Origin: Acanthopleura granulata
Lineage: Eukaryota; Mollusca; Polyplacophora; Chitonida; Chitonidae
Direction: 5' to 3'
Assembly (NCBI GenBank): GCA_016165875.1
Contig: JABBOT010000005.1
Coordinates: 23,442,627-23,506,626, forward strand
Length of the DNA: 64,000 nt
A program made the translations under genes and the position numbers. Below the pieces are notes generated by a model that made no database searches, was not told where the DNA came from, and saw only the letters and a program-made list of their open reading frames with translations. Positions 15,301 through 30,300 of the stretch are shown piece after piece. Position 1 is the first letter of the stretch. The number at the start of each line of letters is the position of its first letter.

Positions 15301-18300
15301 TAGTCCTACCAGCAAAATGCTTGGGACCACATGAGGAAAATGCTCCACATTCAGGAGCTGTGTCATAAAATGACAGACTTGTAATAACCATTAACACCAG
15401 GCTTCTATACTGGCTAAATGTTATCTGGAATCATGTCCATCAATCAATCACTATGTTACCTGACAGGTACATCTCTTGGCCAGTGAAAGCCACAAATAGT
15501 ATCCAATAAACTGAACTGCACTGGACATCATGCTTCATATATACATGTACTACTTTATAGCCAAAGTTAATAGTCAAGAAAATTTTGAAGAAGTAGACAA
15601 TAACCCTAAATGACCTAAAATTTCCATGATTAAGCTGCACATTTTGTCTGATTGTGAGAGTTTTATTGATTTTAGACAGGTGTTTTGAGGTTTGTATGGA
15701 AGGCTGTATCATATCTTACTGGCATGACATCAGTTTCAGCACTAATGGTAATATTTTATGACATTTGATTTGCTTCTAAAAATGCATCTTTTTGGGTGAA
15801 ATTTTAGGTCATGAATGGTAAATTTGAGAGTTGCTAGTCTCTGTGAATCTAACAGTTTCTTCACAAGTCAGAAGCAATTTAAAATCGAGAGAATTTTGAA
15901 AGTTTAGAAAATTTTACAACCAAACTCACACAAACTGAGCATAATGGGTGGAGAGTTGTAGCTTTGTCTGGTTAAGCTCCTTCACAGATGCCAACTTCAT
16001 CTGGATCTCATTGATGGCACAGTCCGGGACAAAATCCTGACACAGAAGAACACGGGATATAATAAATTATTTACTAATTTGCCTGATTGGAGTTTCATTC
16101 CACACCCAAGAATATTTCACTTATGTGACGGCAGCCAGCTGTACAGTGAGAAGGAACCGGCAGAGCCGATCATGTGATATTACACAAACAATACACTCAA
16201 GGATGCTTGTAAATATACATATAGTGCATGTGGAAAACATGATGATATGTTTTCATTCCATGTCTCTTACAATATGACAGTGGTCATGTCACAAAGGAGT
16301 TTTCTAATGCAGGACTGACCTACTGGTGTCAGTTCATCATGCATATGGATCTTTGATAATACAGAAGACACCGATCATGACAATGATCCGCCAGCAACCT
16401 GCAGATGGTGGTGGGCTTCCTCCCACCATAATGCTGACCACTGTCATATAAGTGAAACACTGTTTTGAGTAGTACGAAACGAGACCATTCCAGGGACATA
16501 ATGAAAATTATTGTAATGAAAGTATTTCAGTACAATTATTCCCTGGTAATGAAAGTATTTCAGTACAATTATTCCCTGGTAGAGTGACAAGGATTGAACT
16601 TACCTCATAATTATTATAATAACAGAGAATATCCTTCTTGATTGCCATGAAGCACTTGTTTTTGATGCCATCTATTTTAACAAAGCCTTCTTTGTCAGGG
16701 TTGTGCATTCGGCCTCCTGATTTAATCCCATCTGGGGGAGGCTATGAAAAAAAAAAAAACCAATGGGAAGGACGGTTTAAATATACCTTTAGGACAAAAT
16801 GTTTGATTTCCTACAACACAGAAATTTTGCTGTTTTTCTCTGAATCTGAACATAGCTCCAAAACATACAGGATTTTCCAAGAAATAAAGGTCAGCCAAAT
16901 GATCATGAACATTGACGATTTCTGACGCATTTTTTGGGGTATGCAACAATATACTATTCATATTAAAGACAAAGACGGATTCAATATCAAGTATTTTTAG
17001 CACCACATTGTCAAGATTTCAACCTGCCCTTAAACAGAGAGCTTTATTTAGCAAACACACCATACAACATACAAGAGAATGAAGACAAACCTTGTGATTT
17101 AATATGGCCTCCATTATAGTACTGCTCCATAAATGGTTTTCCTCTGGAAAATAAGAAGACCAAATGTGACTCATGCATGAAGTGTATAGTTGCATCTCTT
17201 AAAGTATAAAATACTGTGCAATGCACTTAAAACCCCTCAGCCTGAAGCACATGTAGAATATAACAAATAGATACAAATTCCAAGAGATACACTTAATACC
17301 GGTCATTCATAAACTTGTGTAGGTGTGGTATAAGTTCAGTGACTTGGGACAAACTTTTCAAGAGACACAGAGTTTACAAATCTGTTATAAAATTTAACTT
17401 AAAAGACCTTGAAGAAAAAGGTCAAGGCTGCAATATGTGAGTGTGGTGTAAGTTTGGTGAACATCTGATAAACCGTTATAGAGACAGAGCGTTTACATGA
17501 AATATGGACAGACGTACAGACATACGGACGGGCAGATTCAGCCCATTACAACAATACACCTTGGCCAAAATTGGATGAGGGGTAAAAATGGCTAACCAAT
17601 CCGGAGACAAGAACGAAATAACAGTATTAGGTCTGTTTATGGAGAACACTGGCCTATATGTTATTTGTACAATCAAAATCACGCCCATAATGCAGTTGTC
17701 ATTAAATCATGGTCAAAATGGGACATTACTTACCTAATGTGTCTGCAGCAAATATGTACACTCTGTTTGCAGTGACCACTTTGAACCGGAACTTCCGATT
17801 ATCTTCCATCTGTTAAGAAATATGGGCAGCGTCAAAATTTACAGAAATTCATCTCAGGAATGTGGCCATGAGGCCAAGAGCTTACAATTCCATAATGCAG
17901 TTTTGTACTTACGCAAATCTTTGAAAACTTAACTAAAATTAAACATTCTTTAAACGCCGAAGCACAACTGACACAAATTTGAAAACCTACAAGTATCAAA
18001 TAAATTGCATATGGAGTTCGATGTTTTTGAGGTAATTTAAACACTGCTTATTGGAATTCAGCCCTTCCAGATAACATAAATATTGTAACTGCTTTCATTA
18101 ACATAACGCTACTATTTCAGCAGCAATTGCATCTATCCCTATGCTATGCTTGTATATGAGAACAATCACTAATGCTATTAGATTCAATCGATAACAGAAA
18201 TTAATGTAATTTCCTCATCAAATACCACAGAGTCTTGGATTGTTTCCTCTTGCCAGTACAATCAAAGTTCAATAAGGAAAAAGGTTCTCCACAACATAAT

Positions 18301-21300
18301 GACACAATAGGATAATGAGATCCACGCTTTAAAGCCATTGTAGAAAACAGAATCATGAATTCGAACATGGAGGGTTACAAAAATGATGAATTTATCACAG
18401 ATTACAATAACATAAACAGACAAACAACTCACCATCAATGACTAAAAGAAAATAAATAAATTCAAAAGAGTTTAGCTACTTATTCTTAAACTGGCAGAAA
18501 TTGTTTATTTATTTATTTGATTGGTGTTTTATGCTTTCCTCACGAATACTTTCACTTATACATGTACTTATACATGGGAGGAAAACAGACAGAGTTGGGG
18601 AGAAACAACGACCATCCGCAGGTTTGGTGAAAATTAACATCAAGAATCCCCTGTATTACAAACCCACTGCTTCACATACCATGAAAGAATATTACAACCA
18701 ACACACCAACACTTTCATTCTCAGCTACACGCTAATTGTTCATACAAAGATCTTCCATTAAAAAATTTTGTAATATGTTTACCTTGATGTCATTCACCAC
18801 ATTCGTCATACACGACACAGGTAGTATCTTCTTTGATACACATGTCTGAAAATAAAATTAAAAACATACTTATATGTTTCTAAACTCAACCCAAAAAAAA
18901 AAAATAATAAAAAACACTGTAAACTAAGATAACCCCAAAATATTTTATGTAGGTATTTAAAACAGAGGCCATCGAGAAAACTCCACATTTTCAAGGAAAT
19001 GCTGGGTCAACACTGCAAGATGCTTGCTTTCTGTGCCTATTCATGTCCAATACAGTCAGAAATGTTAAAATATATGTCGCATAGAAAAGCACATTCACAG
19101 TTAGCTCTAGTGGGCTTACCCTTAGATTATTATCTATAGAGTCTAGGCCTTAGATCCTTCCTACCCCCTGCAACCTTATTTTACCAACATACCGTGCTGT
19201 CCCTCTCAGTTTGATGTTGGCATCAATAAAACATTTATTTCTGTACACCCACATGTCTAAGCTGTTTGTTGTCCTGAGTTATCCAGTCTCTACAACTCAG
19301 CCTCTAGTAAACACACACAGGTAAAAAACACCTCAACGGTAGATCCATTTCTAAAGTCATTTGCGCAGGACTGGCCATGTTGACATCTACGTCATCGTTT
19401 TGGGGGCCCACCAGTCCAGCACTCGGCTCTTGCCGGACTTAACTGATCAAGACTCAAAAGTAAACAACTATGACAGCAGCAAAGCATGTTGTCCAGTTCT
19501 ACAGCTATGGACTGGCAGATCTGTACAGCCATAAACACAGTTTGCATAAAAGGAAATTGCGGTGCAATCTAAAGAGTGAACAGAAAAGATAAAGTCCGCC
19601 AAGAGCCACGTGGTCAACTAGCGCGCCCCTAAAGGATGACATAGATGTCAACATGGTGCAAATGACTTTCGAAATGGATCTCCAGGCTGTGTGACTGGAC
19701 AACACAGGACAACGAACAGCTTAGACATGTGGGTGAATGGAAATAAATGTTTTATTGATGCTAACTTCAAACTGAGAGGGACAGCGTGGTATGTGGGTAA
19801 AATACAGCTGCAGGGGGTAGGAATGATCTAAGGCTTAGCCTCTATAGATAATAATCTATGGGTAAGCCCTCTAGAGCTAGGTCACAGTAATACATTTCTA
19901 TGTTTTTTTATACTGTGTCAACAGTATGACAATATAAGAAATATATGAATACCATGTCATTTGTGAATTGTTGGTGAACATCATTCTTACAATCAAATAT
20001 CAATTTGCTTTAAATGCATATGATATCCACATAAGCCACCTCTAATGAATGATCAACAAAACCAATGCAAATTCGTCTATGAATCTGCAAGATTTACAGC
20101 TTGCATGATACATGAAAACAGTCAAGTAGAAGATTAAAATTGTACCATGGGATTTTCATATATTTTATTTGATTGGTATTTGACGTCGTACTCGAGAATA
20201 TTTCACTTACACGACAGCGACCAGCATTATAGTGGGATTGTACCATGGAAAAAACCTTTATCAAAATGCCCAAAATAAAATACAACTGGTTCCTTTAACG
20301 CTGTTTACCTTGTTGTCCGTATAATAGCGTAGATCTTCTCCATTGAAGATGACCCATCTTCTTCTCCACCCCTTGTTGTTCTGGACACTACAATATACCA
20401 ATTACCCCTCATAACAAAAATGAAGGATTTTTTATAGATGAAAAAGTATTGATAGAGCCTTAAAAAATAAAAAGGGAAAGGTAAACATCTGTGCCACAGA
20501 ACAAAATAAACAAGGTTTTAGGGACAATTAGGAAGTAACCTTTACTACTTTTGTTTTGAGATACAAAAAAAAAAATCCTCTGCATGGAATTCTCAGGTCT
20601 TATGTATAATAATAATAAAAAAAAAGTTACTGCATGTCATCATTTCAGCTGCATGTATATGTATGTGTACATACGACATCATACCTTTATGATGTGTATT
20701 ATACTAAATGTCTTACCCTCCTTGTTTCTGAAGGTAACCGCTGCGTTCTTTGGTTCTTTTCTGCAAAGACAACAGATACAACAAAATCACAACGGCCAAA
20801 GGAAACTCATCACTGATTTCAGCGGTTTTCAAAAAACCTATTAGCATGATTATCTCATGAAAAATTAAAACATGAAAATTACATCCTCTTCAGGTGGACT
20901 TTCTGTTAACATGAGATGTTAGGTGGTAAGCTGTTCTATCTTATTTGTACCGTACATCGATATCTCCACTTAGTACTGAAAACAGATTTTATTTTATCTT
21001 TTTCAGACAAACTGTGAAAAATTGTGATCGGACATATCATACGGCAACTTCTGCATAAGAAAAACAAAAAGATGCTGGTAAACATCCACAAAGCCAGTAA
21101 TGTCATCGCTTCAAATGAACGATAGTGTGATACTCGATGACTGGGTGAATAAATTCGGCACCTGGCACTGCGTTTCCTCCAGTTAAGTAATAGTTGTCTG
21201 AAAATGACCTCTAGGATGTAAAATAACTCTGATCAATGCTACTTAATACTTATTGGTGTTTTATGCCGTTTAAGAATATTTCGCTTAGACGTTGTTATTT

Positions 21301-24300
21301 GACATTATGGTGGGAGGAAACCCTGCAGAACTTGGTGTAACGAATCCACAGGTTGTTAGCAGGCGTTCCCACATACGTCATGTATATCTAGAGATGAAGT
21401 CATCCTGAGTTGGACATAAATTCCACATTGTCGTGACTGCAATGAGACTGCATTGAGAGCCTTCTGAGTCACTTCACTGTGTTAGCAGTTATTATTCAAG
21501 TAGGTACTAGAGGGCACTGCTATTTTAAGAGTCAAAAGAGTTACTTTTATTTTTAAAGGGCCAAAATCCACATGCATGTAATACCACACTAAGAATTTTT
21601 CTCTAAGAGACTTGCAGCCAGTATATCATTGGTGGAATAAACCAGAGCGTCTGAAATAAACCACTGACCTTTGGCGAGTCATACTGGCAAACTTTTACAC
21701 ATGGCTTAATTATGTCGCATTGATGGAAGACATGCGATGACTTGGAATTTCATGTAAGACAACATGAGAAAGGAAGGGACAACTGTTTACCAAATCAGCA
21801 AGACCTTAAAAGTTCCCTTTGCAATAATGGTACTGAACCAATATCTCACTCACCTAGTGATTGAAAGGTGAGTACCTTAGCCACTTGGCCATGACCTGCT
21901 CTTCAGTAATGGAATCGTGTATTGCATTCACGAGAGAGAGGACTCACCACATAAACCTTTCAAATTTACTTTATCCCAAGATTTAACATTGTATTCAACA
22001 TAATTTTGGTCATGTCATGACAGTGCTTCCCTAATTGTTTTCTTTCCATCAGTTTATTAAATCTTCAAACCTGACTCTTTTCACTAAAATTTATGTTACA
22101 CTTCCTGCCTTCTCCTTTAAACCAGGCCGATTCCAATGTTGACAATACTCAAATGTCACACCAAAGACATCAGACATGACACAGTTTTATCACGGACACT
22201 GAATCAAGTAGTGCTTCATCTATCCCTTTATATGTAGTTGAAGAACTGCCAACTTGAATTGTTAGTAATGACCTAACCAAGGACTGAACTCCGGTCTCTG
22301 GCTCAAAAGGCAGGGACACTCTAACCACTCATCTACCCATCAACAATCGTTTTTCAATGATCTTAATTTTGAGTTGTTCATTAGCAGTTTTTCTTTTCCA
22401 CTCTAAACCTATGTGAGCAAAGGCATCATCAAATTTCTCAATAACTATGTGTGCAGTGCAGCTTTATGCACGTAACACAGTAAATGAACGAACACTGAGT
22501 TTCCAAAATACATGTATACACATGCTACAAGTAATCAAATAGCCAGTGGTAGAATTCTGCACTAATAGGTAGATAGACATATACATGTGCACTATATCTT
22601 GCGCAGCTAAGCAGTTCTTATCATTCACATTTTAGGTCATCTGCCTTGTTTACACCTACAATGTACAGTAAGGTTAACATGTATAGATGCATGTAGCTGC
22701 ATGAGGCTTTTGTAATGAGAGATTATTTTCCCCTGTCTGGACAACACGGAGGCTTATGGTGCCTACTCACTGCATACTATAATGAAGTAGTCTATAACTT
22801 CCGCAGAAAGACCACTAATTAGGTAAATATACGTGTGCAATTGTTCATGTTCAGTAATTCTTCAACCTTTCTGCATGTTTGCAAGATATTTATTCAGACA
22901 TATACAACTACGCAATCTAAGGCTATTATTCTGTCTAGACCGATACAATTATACTTGCTGCTGGGTCCAGAAATGGGTCAAGTCAACCAATGTAGTTATG
23001 TCTCCAAGTCAAATTAATAGGGTATGTAATGGGGAGGCAGTATATGTTTTAATCCCAGGGAGCAGGACCTTCAGCAATCCTTGTGTCAACATTTGATTGT
23101 AGCACAACATCTACAATGTTACAGTGTATCCGATCCTGTTGTATTGTTGTGCTGTCTTTAATATGACATCATTATGATGAGCCAGGAAAGGAACATCTGA
23201 CATGTATAAAACAACATGAAGGTCCTGCTGCCAGGGTAGTAATGGGTCCCCATTCACACTGAAAGCTGCTCCTCCAAATCAGAGGTTGAGGAACCAGGGT
23301 TGAAGAACTAGGCAGGTGCAAAACACACCGAAAACACAAGACAACATAGCAGTAAAACAACACAAAAAACCAAATACACACAACATACACCTACGTATCA
23401 ATGACTTTTTGCAAACTTGATCTGAGGGGTGGCAATGAATCTGCAGACAAAATTTCTACACACATATATTTCTGGGTATTGCATGGATAGTGAAGTGTGA
23501 CCAACAAACAGACAGACCCAAATTAGTATTCCTCACTTTTGACAAAGCAATAGATAAAAAACGTGAGCTAATGAAAAAGTTTACCACAGAGGTCGTCCTC
23601 AGAATAGGTATTCGTGTCTCGCCTGTCTTGTCTGGTGAACCACTGCTGTGGTCAACATCTCCACCTGCCAAGTCCGAGGCTGAAACAAACACAAAATGAA
23701 CAGACATGATTCCATGAGGACATACGCATATGTAAACTAACAAACCTGAAATACTGGTACACTCTGTTTTGCCCATTAGAGGGGAGATTTTGCTGGAGAG
23801 TTTTGCAAGAATGCAAGAGGAAATCAAATCAAGAAACGATGAAGATGACTACAGCAGAAATTTTTGTGTTCAAGCACTATTTATATTTTTAAGCTAAAAA
23901 CAAAAAAAAAACAACAATGATGACATATGTCTATAAAACTATAAAATATAATATATATCTATAATAGATCTATAAAACAGACAGATGAATCACGGAGTGC
24001 CTGTTACAAAACACCTTAATATCACAAATGTCAATTTAAATGTACCACTAAATACTACAATAAAAAGGCCTCTATTGAGCTGATTATGCTACATGTATAA
24101 TGAAAATAATTTGCATGACAGGTATAGAGATCAATGACTCAGTTACACTGATTGATGAAATTTTGTTATCGTTTATTTCAGTAATTTTATAATGAGACGG
24201 TAAGCATTATTACATATATGTACACACGTATATGTGCATGTTTGTATTTGGATTTCTTGCAACTATACGACACAACAGGGAGACTGCTGAAAAATCTGGC

Positions 24301-27300
24301 TGTATAAAATGCCGTCATGAATGTCTGCACAATGTTACCACCGTGACCAACTTCTGCTTCTGGCAAATTTTAATACACATACGTGTGACCAGAGTTAGAT
24401 TCAAGCAGAATCTGTGGCTTATGAACACCATGGAAACCTGTGCAACATTCACGCAGTACCCAGTGGCCTTCACGCTGTACCGTACATAGTATATATACAT
24501 GTAGCACAAAGCACACCCGAACTGCCAGGTGTAAACTGTAAACAAAAGAGCTCTGCAGATCACAGTATGATGTAAATAGCTTGGGAAACATTTGCCGTTT
24601 TCAAACCATAACCCCTGACACAGGCGTTCACGTTATTATGTGTGTCCACTGCATACAATGAATGTGCATACAGCATTGCTTAACATTTTCAAGACTTGTT
24701 CATACAATACAAACAAGAAATGTGTTTCAGGCATATTAGAGGTATAGTTTTTGTCCTAAAAATTTACCTGAAAAAAAAACCAAAAAAAAAACCCCATTTA
24801 CGGAGGAAAATACTAATAGGTTATAAAACATTATGGTACAAGTATCATTGTCCAGTGGAATAAACTTTAAAATATCCTTTTGAGACAAAAAGAATGCAAC
24901 AAAATAAGTAACTTTAGTCAGGGTCAAAATTTTAGGTAAAAAAACAAGTATTTTATTTCATTTATTTATTTATTTACTTGTGTGGTGTTATTCAACTCCA
25001 TACTTTGGAATTTCAGATTGATTTTCCGCACATTTTCTTCCGCATGCAGAACAAGCCGTGCTACATGCAGCTGAAGCTGGCTGTCAAGCCAAGGGGCTTT
25101 TCATGAAAAACTTATGTAATTTGATCAGTGTACAATGCTGCCAGACAGAGCTGTGTTCCCACGACAAAATAACATTACACACACCTCCTCAGCAATTACA
25201 GGAACTGGTTCTAAAGTTTCACTTTACCTACAAATGTAAAGGTTATGACCTAAAATTTTTCAACAAGAAATGCATTTTTGGAGTTAACCAAATGTCATGA
25301 TGTTTTATGAGCTGGAACTTTCCCAGTAGGATATGTCCTAATTCCATCCAGGCAAACCTCGAAATCCCATCCTAAGATATCCATACATTCTACAAATCGA
25401 GCAAAATGGGTGGATTTAGTCTTGGACAAAGTTGTATTTATTTATATATTTATCTTCTTGGTGTTTATACTGTACTCAAGAATGTTTCACTTCTGGCAGC
25501 GGCCAGCATGATGGTGGGAGAAAAACCCATGACCGTCTGCAGGTTGAGCTGGCAGACCTTCCCACGCATGACCAGAAAGGAAGCCAGCCAGAACTAGACT
25601 CACAGCAACTACACAGGTGAGAGGCATCTGGGTCATTGCGCTGCATAAGTGCGCTAACTCCCTCAGCCACAGATGGAGTTTTAGCCAAATATGGTCATCA
25701 GCTGACAATTCTTGTTCATATAAAGTGGGGTAATCTCTGATAATGCTGCCCACCATCACACTCAGACAATTTCAATACACTATAACTTAGCTGCTACTTG
25801 CTTTGCACTGGAAACTAACATCACTGCTTAAAGTCAAAATTCTAATATTGACACATTTACATCCTTTTCCTGGCAACAACACTATTTAAAAAAATGTTTG
25901 AAATGCCATTCAAAGTGTCACTGATATTGAGGCTACATAAGAAATCTGATTAAGGGACGGGTATATTTTCGTCTTGTTTATACTAGTGACATTGAAAAAT
26001 GCAAATACGGTAACAGATGAAGAATCACATATATGTGATCTAAAGACTATACATTTAGCCCTACAAAAATATGGTGGGTGTAGTCTATATGTTAATGAGC
26101 AGGATAATTTATAGCTCTTTTGGTCGGATACTGTGGTATTGCACTGTCATATGTGTATTACACCTACATATCAGCGAAGGCATTTGGTTCATGCAGTCAG
26201 CCTTACTAGGATCCGGCCATTCTGGTCCAGGTCACTTACACTGATAAACAAAACAATACTATAGTGTTCAGTGTACCATACAAGTGCTACATAAAGTATT
26301 AATGAGAATTTGTGAGGGCAGTTTATAGATACCAGCATGAATGGGTATTTGTGTATGTACATATGCATCCATACTTCCTTTTCCTATCGCAAACTAGATT
26401 GCAATTTACACCAACACAGGCCTACACTTCTGCCAGTGTAGCTATAAACAGACAGCAAAAAGCATTATTCTTGCATTGTTGAAAATCTGAAGGCAAATAT
26501 TTTGCATGAACTGTGGAAATTCAATGACTAATGTGTTCATTCTGCCTGTATTATGTTAATCCAATAATTTACTTGTAATATATTCTATGGTAAAATTAAG
26601 CTCAGTGGAGCTTTACTCCTAGCCCTATGCTGATTAGGTCAACCTCTTCTGTACATCATATCACTTACAACTACTTGTGAATAAAACAATCAATCAATCA
26701 AAACTGTTACACATCAATTAAAGTACTTAATGTCTACATGCATATACTTAATGCAATGTACGGAACATGTGTAAAACAAAATTTAACATTAAAAACATCA
26801 AAGATTAATAATTTAACAGAGAATGTTTGTCACATTCCTGCATCATGGTTGTTGCTCCAACATGCATGCAGCCATTGTCAGTCTGCAGTGTAAGAGAATC
26901 TGTCACGATCTAGTTCATGCACTGCAGCGGAGAACAAGCAAGGCAGCTTTGTGAGCATCGGATAACACTGAGTCAAGTTACAGTATACAGAAGACTTGAA
27001 GCTGTCACTCCTACGCTCTGACCAGAAGGATAGTAGAGAGACAGCTTCCTCCAGCTCAGAAACAGTACATGTATGTACCTGTAATATATCTACCTGAAGT
27101 GACCATGTTAAATAATGGCTTCTGCGCCCAGTGCTGGTACATTAGAAGAGGCCAGCTGGTCAAGCCCACCAACACTGCATTCTGTTGTAAACCCCATGAA
27201 ATATATCTCCTCTTATGTCCTGTACCAGTGACAGAGTGTAGGCAAATTATTTGTACAGTACATATCATAAATCTTCAACCACTTTATTTTTTCTAAATAC

Positions 27301-30300
27301 GTCACATGTTAGGCATACACTGTGGAACATGTACTTTGTTAAATATTGGTAAAAAATTAACATTTTTCTGCAATTCAACCAATATGCTCACTGTAAAATC
27401 ATCCCATAATAAAGAAGCTTTATTTATGATCACAATCAACATTTTTTTTGCTGTAGGTACACTAAAAGTCTGACAACATAGATTAGACCCTGGTACAGGG
27501 TTCACTATTTCCCCCAATCATACATACATTCATGTACGCCTGATCCATAACTTCCTTGTTTAATCTACTGATATCAATGTGCTAGATCTATAGTCATACA
27601 TGTATATATATATACCTATCCATGTACATATATAGTACCACAGTGACATAAGACAGACTCTAAACTACTCAGAAGTACAACTGGTCAAAGGTCAGAAATA
27701 CACGTCCCCTGACCTTTGTGTGGTTCACGTTTTCACTGCGATACCTGTATGCCAGTTGCTTAGATACGCATCATTCTTGTAACCACGCGTAGCCTGCTCG
27801 GGCACACAGTCTATCATATAACATTACAGTAACATAATCATTACATATTCACTAAAACACATGTACTGGGTCAAGCAGAAAGATTTCCATCACATATATT
27901 AAAATGTCACACTGACAACCGACAGGTTCAAGTTACTTCCCTAGTGCATGTGGTTGTAAGTCAGGAAGTATACATGCACGTTCATGCACAGTGAGGTCAG
28001 GTGACCCCAAGTTGTCACCTGGTCAGTTTCTTATGTTCCTCTATCCATAAACCAGAAAACCGTCAAACATGCTGTCCAAAATAAACTACATGTACAACTA
28101 TCAGTGAAATAATTGTGTGCAAAGTCTCAGCTTTTCTTTATTCTCACAAATGACCAGGTAAGACGCATGTAAATGTATGTTACATCCTTTCTGTGAAACA
28201 CTGGTAGGGAAAACAGCTCAGAAAATTGTGTCCATTTTGATATTTTGGGGAATTTTTTGTGGTGTCAAGTTTTCATTGTCAAGGTATTTGCAGCATATAG
28301 AAGCTATGGTGAATAACTATAAACTGAAAGGCACCATAAGACATAGCTCTATTAAAAACAAGTGTGTTCGTTTAATGACAGTCTGTTGCATTCTTTCTGT
28401 AATGTTTCGCCAAGGAACCAAGTTTAACTTGCCTAATTTCATAGGCTTTCACACTCTGCCGACAACAATATAAAGGAAAAGATGTACATTTCTGCATTTA
28501 CCTCATTGTAAGTGTTTAAGGTGAGGTCCAGCCAAGTAGAACTTTCAAGAGCGAAGTGAAAAGAGAGATGGATTCATGGTTTTAAATCTTCCAAAAATTA
28601 ATTTTTTAAAGTTTTACCTGAAACCACATAACAGTTATAAAAACGAGCACCTTGCTATAGAGTTGGCGGCAGCCATCTTGGCTACCCTTATTCCTCAACC
28701 TTTTCGTACATGAAAGAGCAATTTTGATGGCAATGGGACATAACTGCATTGGTTGGATTGGTCAGTTTCAAGGTTTCACAAATAGTATAATTTAATCAGT
28801 CAACACAGAATAATGCCTTCAGAATATGCTTAAATAAACGCCTTGTTAACATGAGAAGAGGTTGAAGAAATACAGTAGACCAATCCGCACTGTACATAAG
28901 TACAGGTGAAGGGGGCGCCACATTCTAGCACGAAGCCTGGACCAGTTTCATGAAGCATACTCAAGCCATATAAGCCTTAACCTCCATGGCAACGTGTGTT
29001 GTACAGATAGGACGCACACGAACATGTAGCTAAGTATGCTTTGACATGAAACTGGCCCCTGGTGTTCTCTGCCTTAATAGTTACTGTCCCTTTTGCTCTA
29101 ACAATGAATTCCTGCAGGCTTTGACCTGCCTCCTGCCCTGGTCAAACTGTATCAGCACTTCAAGGAAACTATATGGATAATACTCATGTTACCAGCTTAA
29201 ACATCCGCCATAACAATCAAAACTAGACTAAACCCGTGTCAGTGGGTTTTATGGATCTCTGGGAATCATTTCATGTCACATCTAGAGTGAACCACAAACA
29301 GGGATATTTTGCACTTTGATAAATCTGACTGGTCAAAATTGATCTGCTCGCTCACATAACCTGTCAAAATGGAGGCCTCCAATCCTGGAGGTTAGAATTC
29401 CACATTGCCAGCAGCTATGATTTGAATTTTGCATAACAATATCCACATAATCAAAGTAAAATAAAACAAAACAAACAGAACTTTCTGTCTATTCTGCATT
29501 TCCAAAATCTTGGTCTCTCTGCAAACTTCTGATCAAAATTACAAAGCCTTCTCCTTTAAATGTTGTTTTTAATACTGACTCATTGGTATGTCAACCCTCA
29601 TGTCACAAAAAAAACTGTGAAAAAACTGCCACAAATTTCATTTGAATTAAGGAATATTACATCAACATCGAAATACATGTACCTGGTACATATACTATAA
29701 TTCTACAAACTACTGTAAAAAGTCTGGGTAGGTCTGAATGTATTCTTTAGTATTCTGCCAAAATGCAGTTGTTAAACAATACATGAAAAAGTTACACTCA
29801 GTTTTTCACTGTTTATTTATTCAGGTGTTTATATGAATGTAATGAAATTGGATACATGCATGCATAAACACAAAAATATGTACATGTTTCATTGCTTATT
29901 CTCAAATTCAACTGTATACAGTACTTGTACATGTACGTACCACTAAACAGTAGATTACTACTATTATTTAACTATTATTGTTAAATGGCCATTGTGCAGA
30001 ACTCTGAAATTTGACTAAATCAGTCTCCAATTTAAAAATAAAGACTTCCAAAAAAACAGGAGGATTTCCAGTTTGAACTCCTATCCCTGGAGGTACATGT
30101 AAAAGAAGACTGTACCATGTGACCTGTCAAAAATGTTAGCTAACTAGTTTTGATTGCATTTAAGATAGCGTGGGCACCTGAAAATAAATTTCATCAAAAG
30201 TTATTTGAGAATACATGGAGAAATTTGAGGAGCTGAATGTTTGTGAACCTAAGAAGATCCTGAGGTGTCATTTGTGCCTCCAGGACAGAATGAAATTTAT

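Noticed and set aside
28177..28473. 98-aa plus-strand open frame, with weak similarity to one at 48.63 kb
   Set aside because: The shared CCAAGGAAC and GCTTTCACTCT-like stretches are short and point at most to an old dispersed repeat; no coding evidence.
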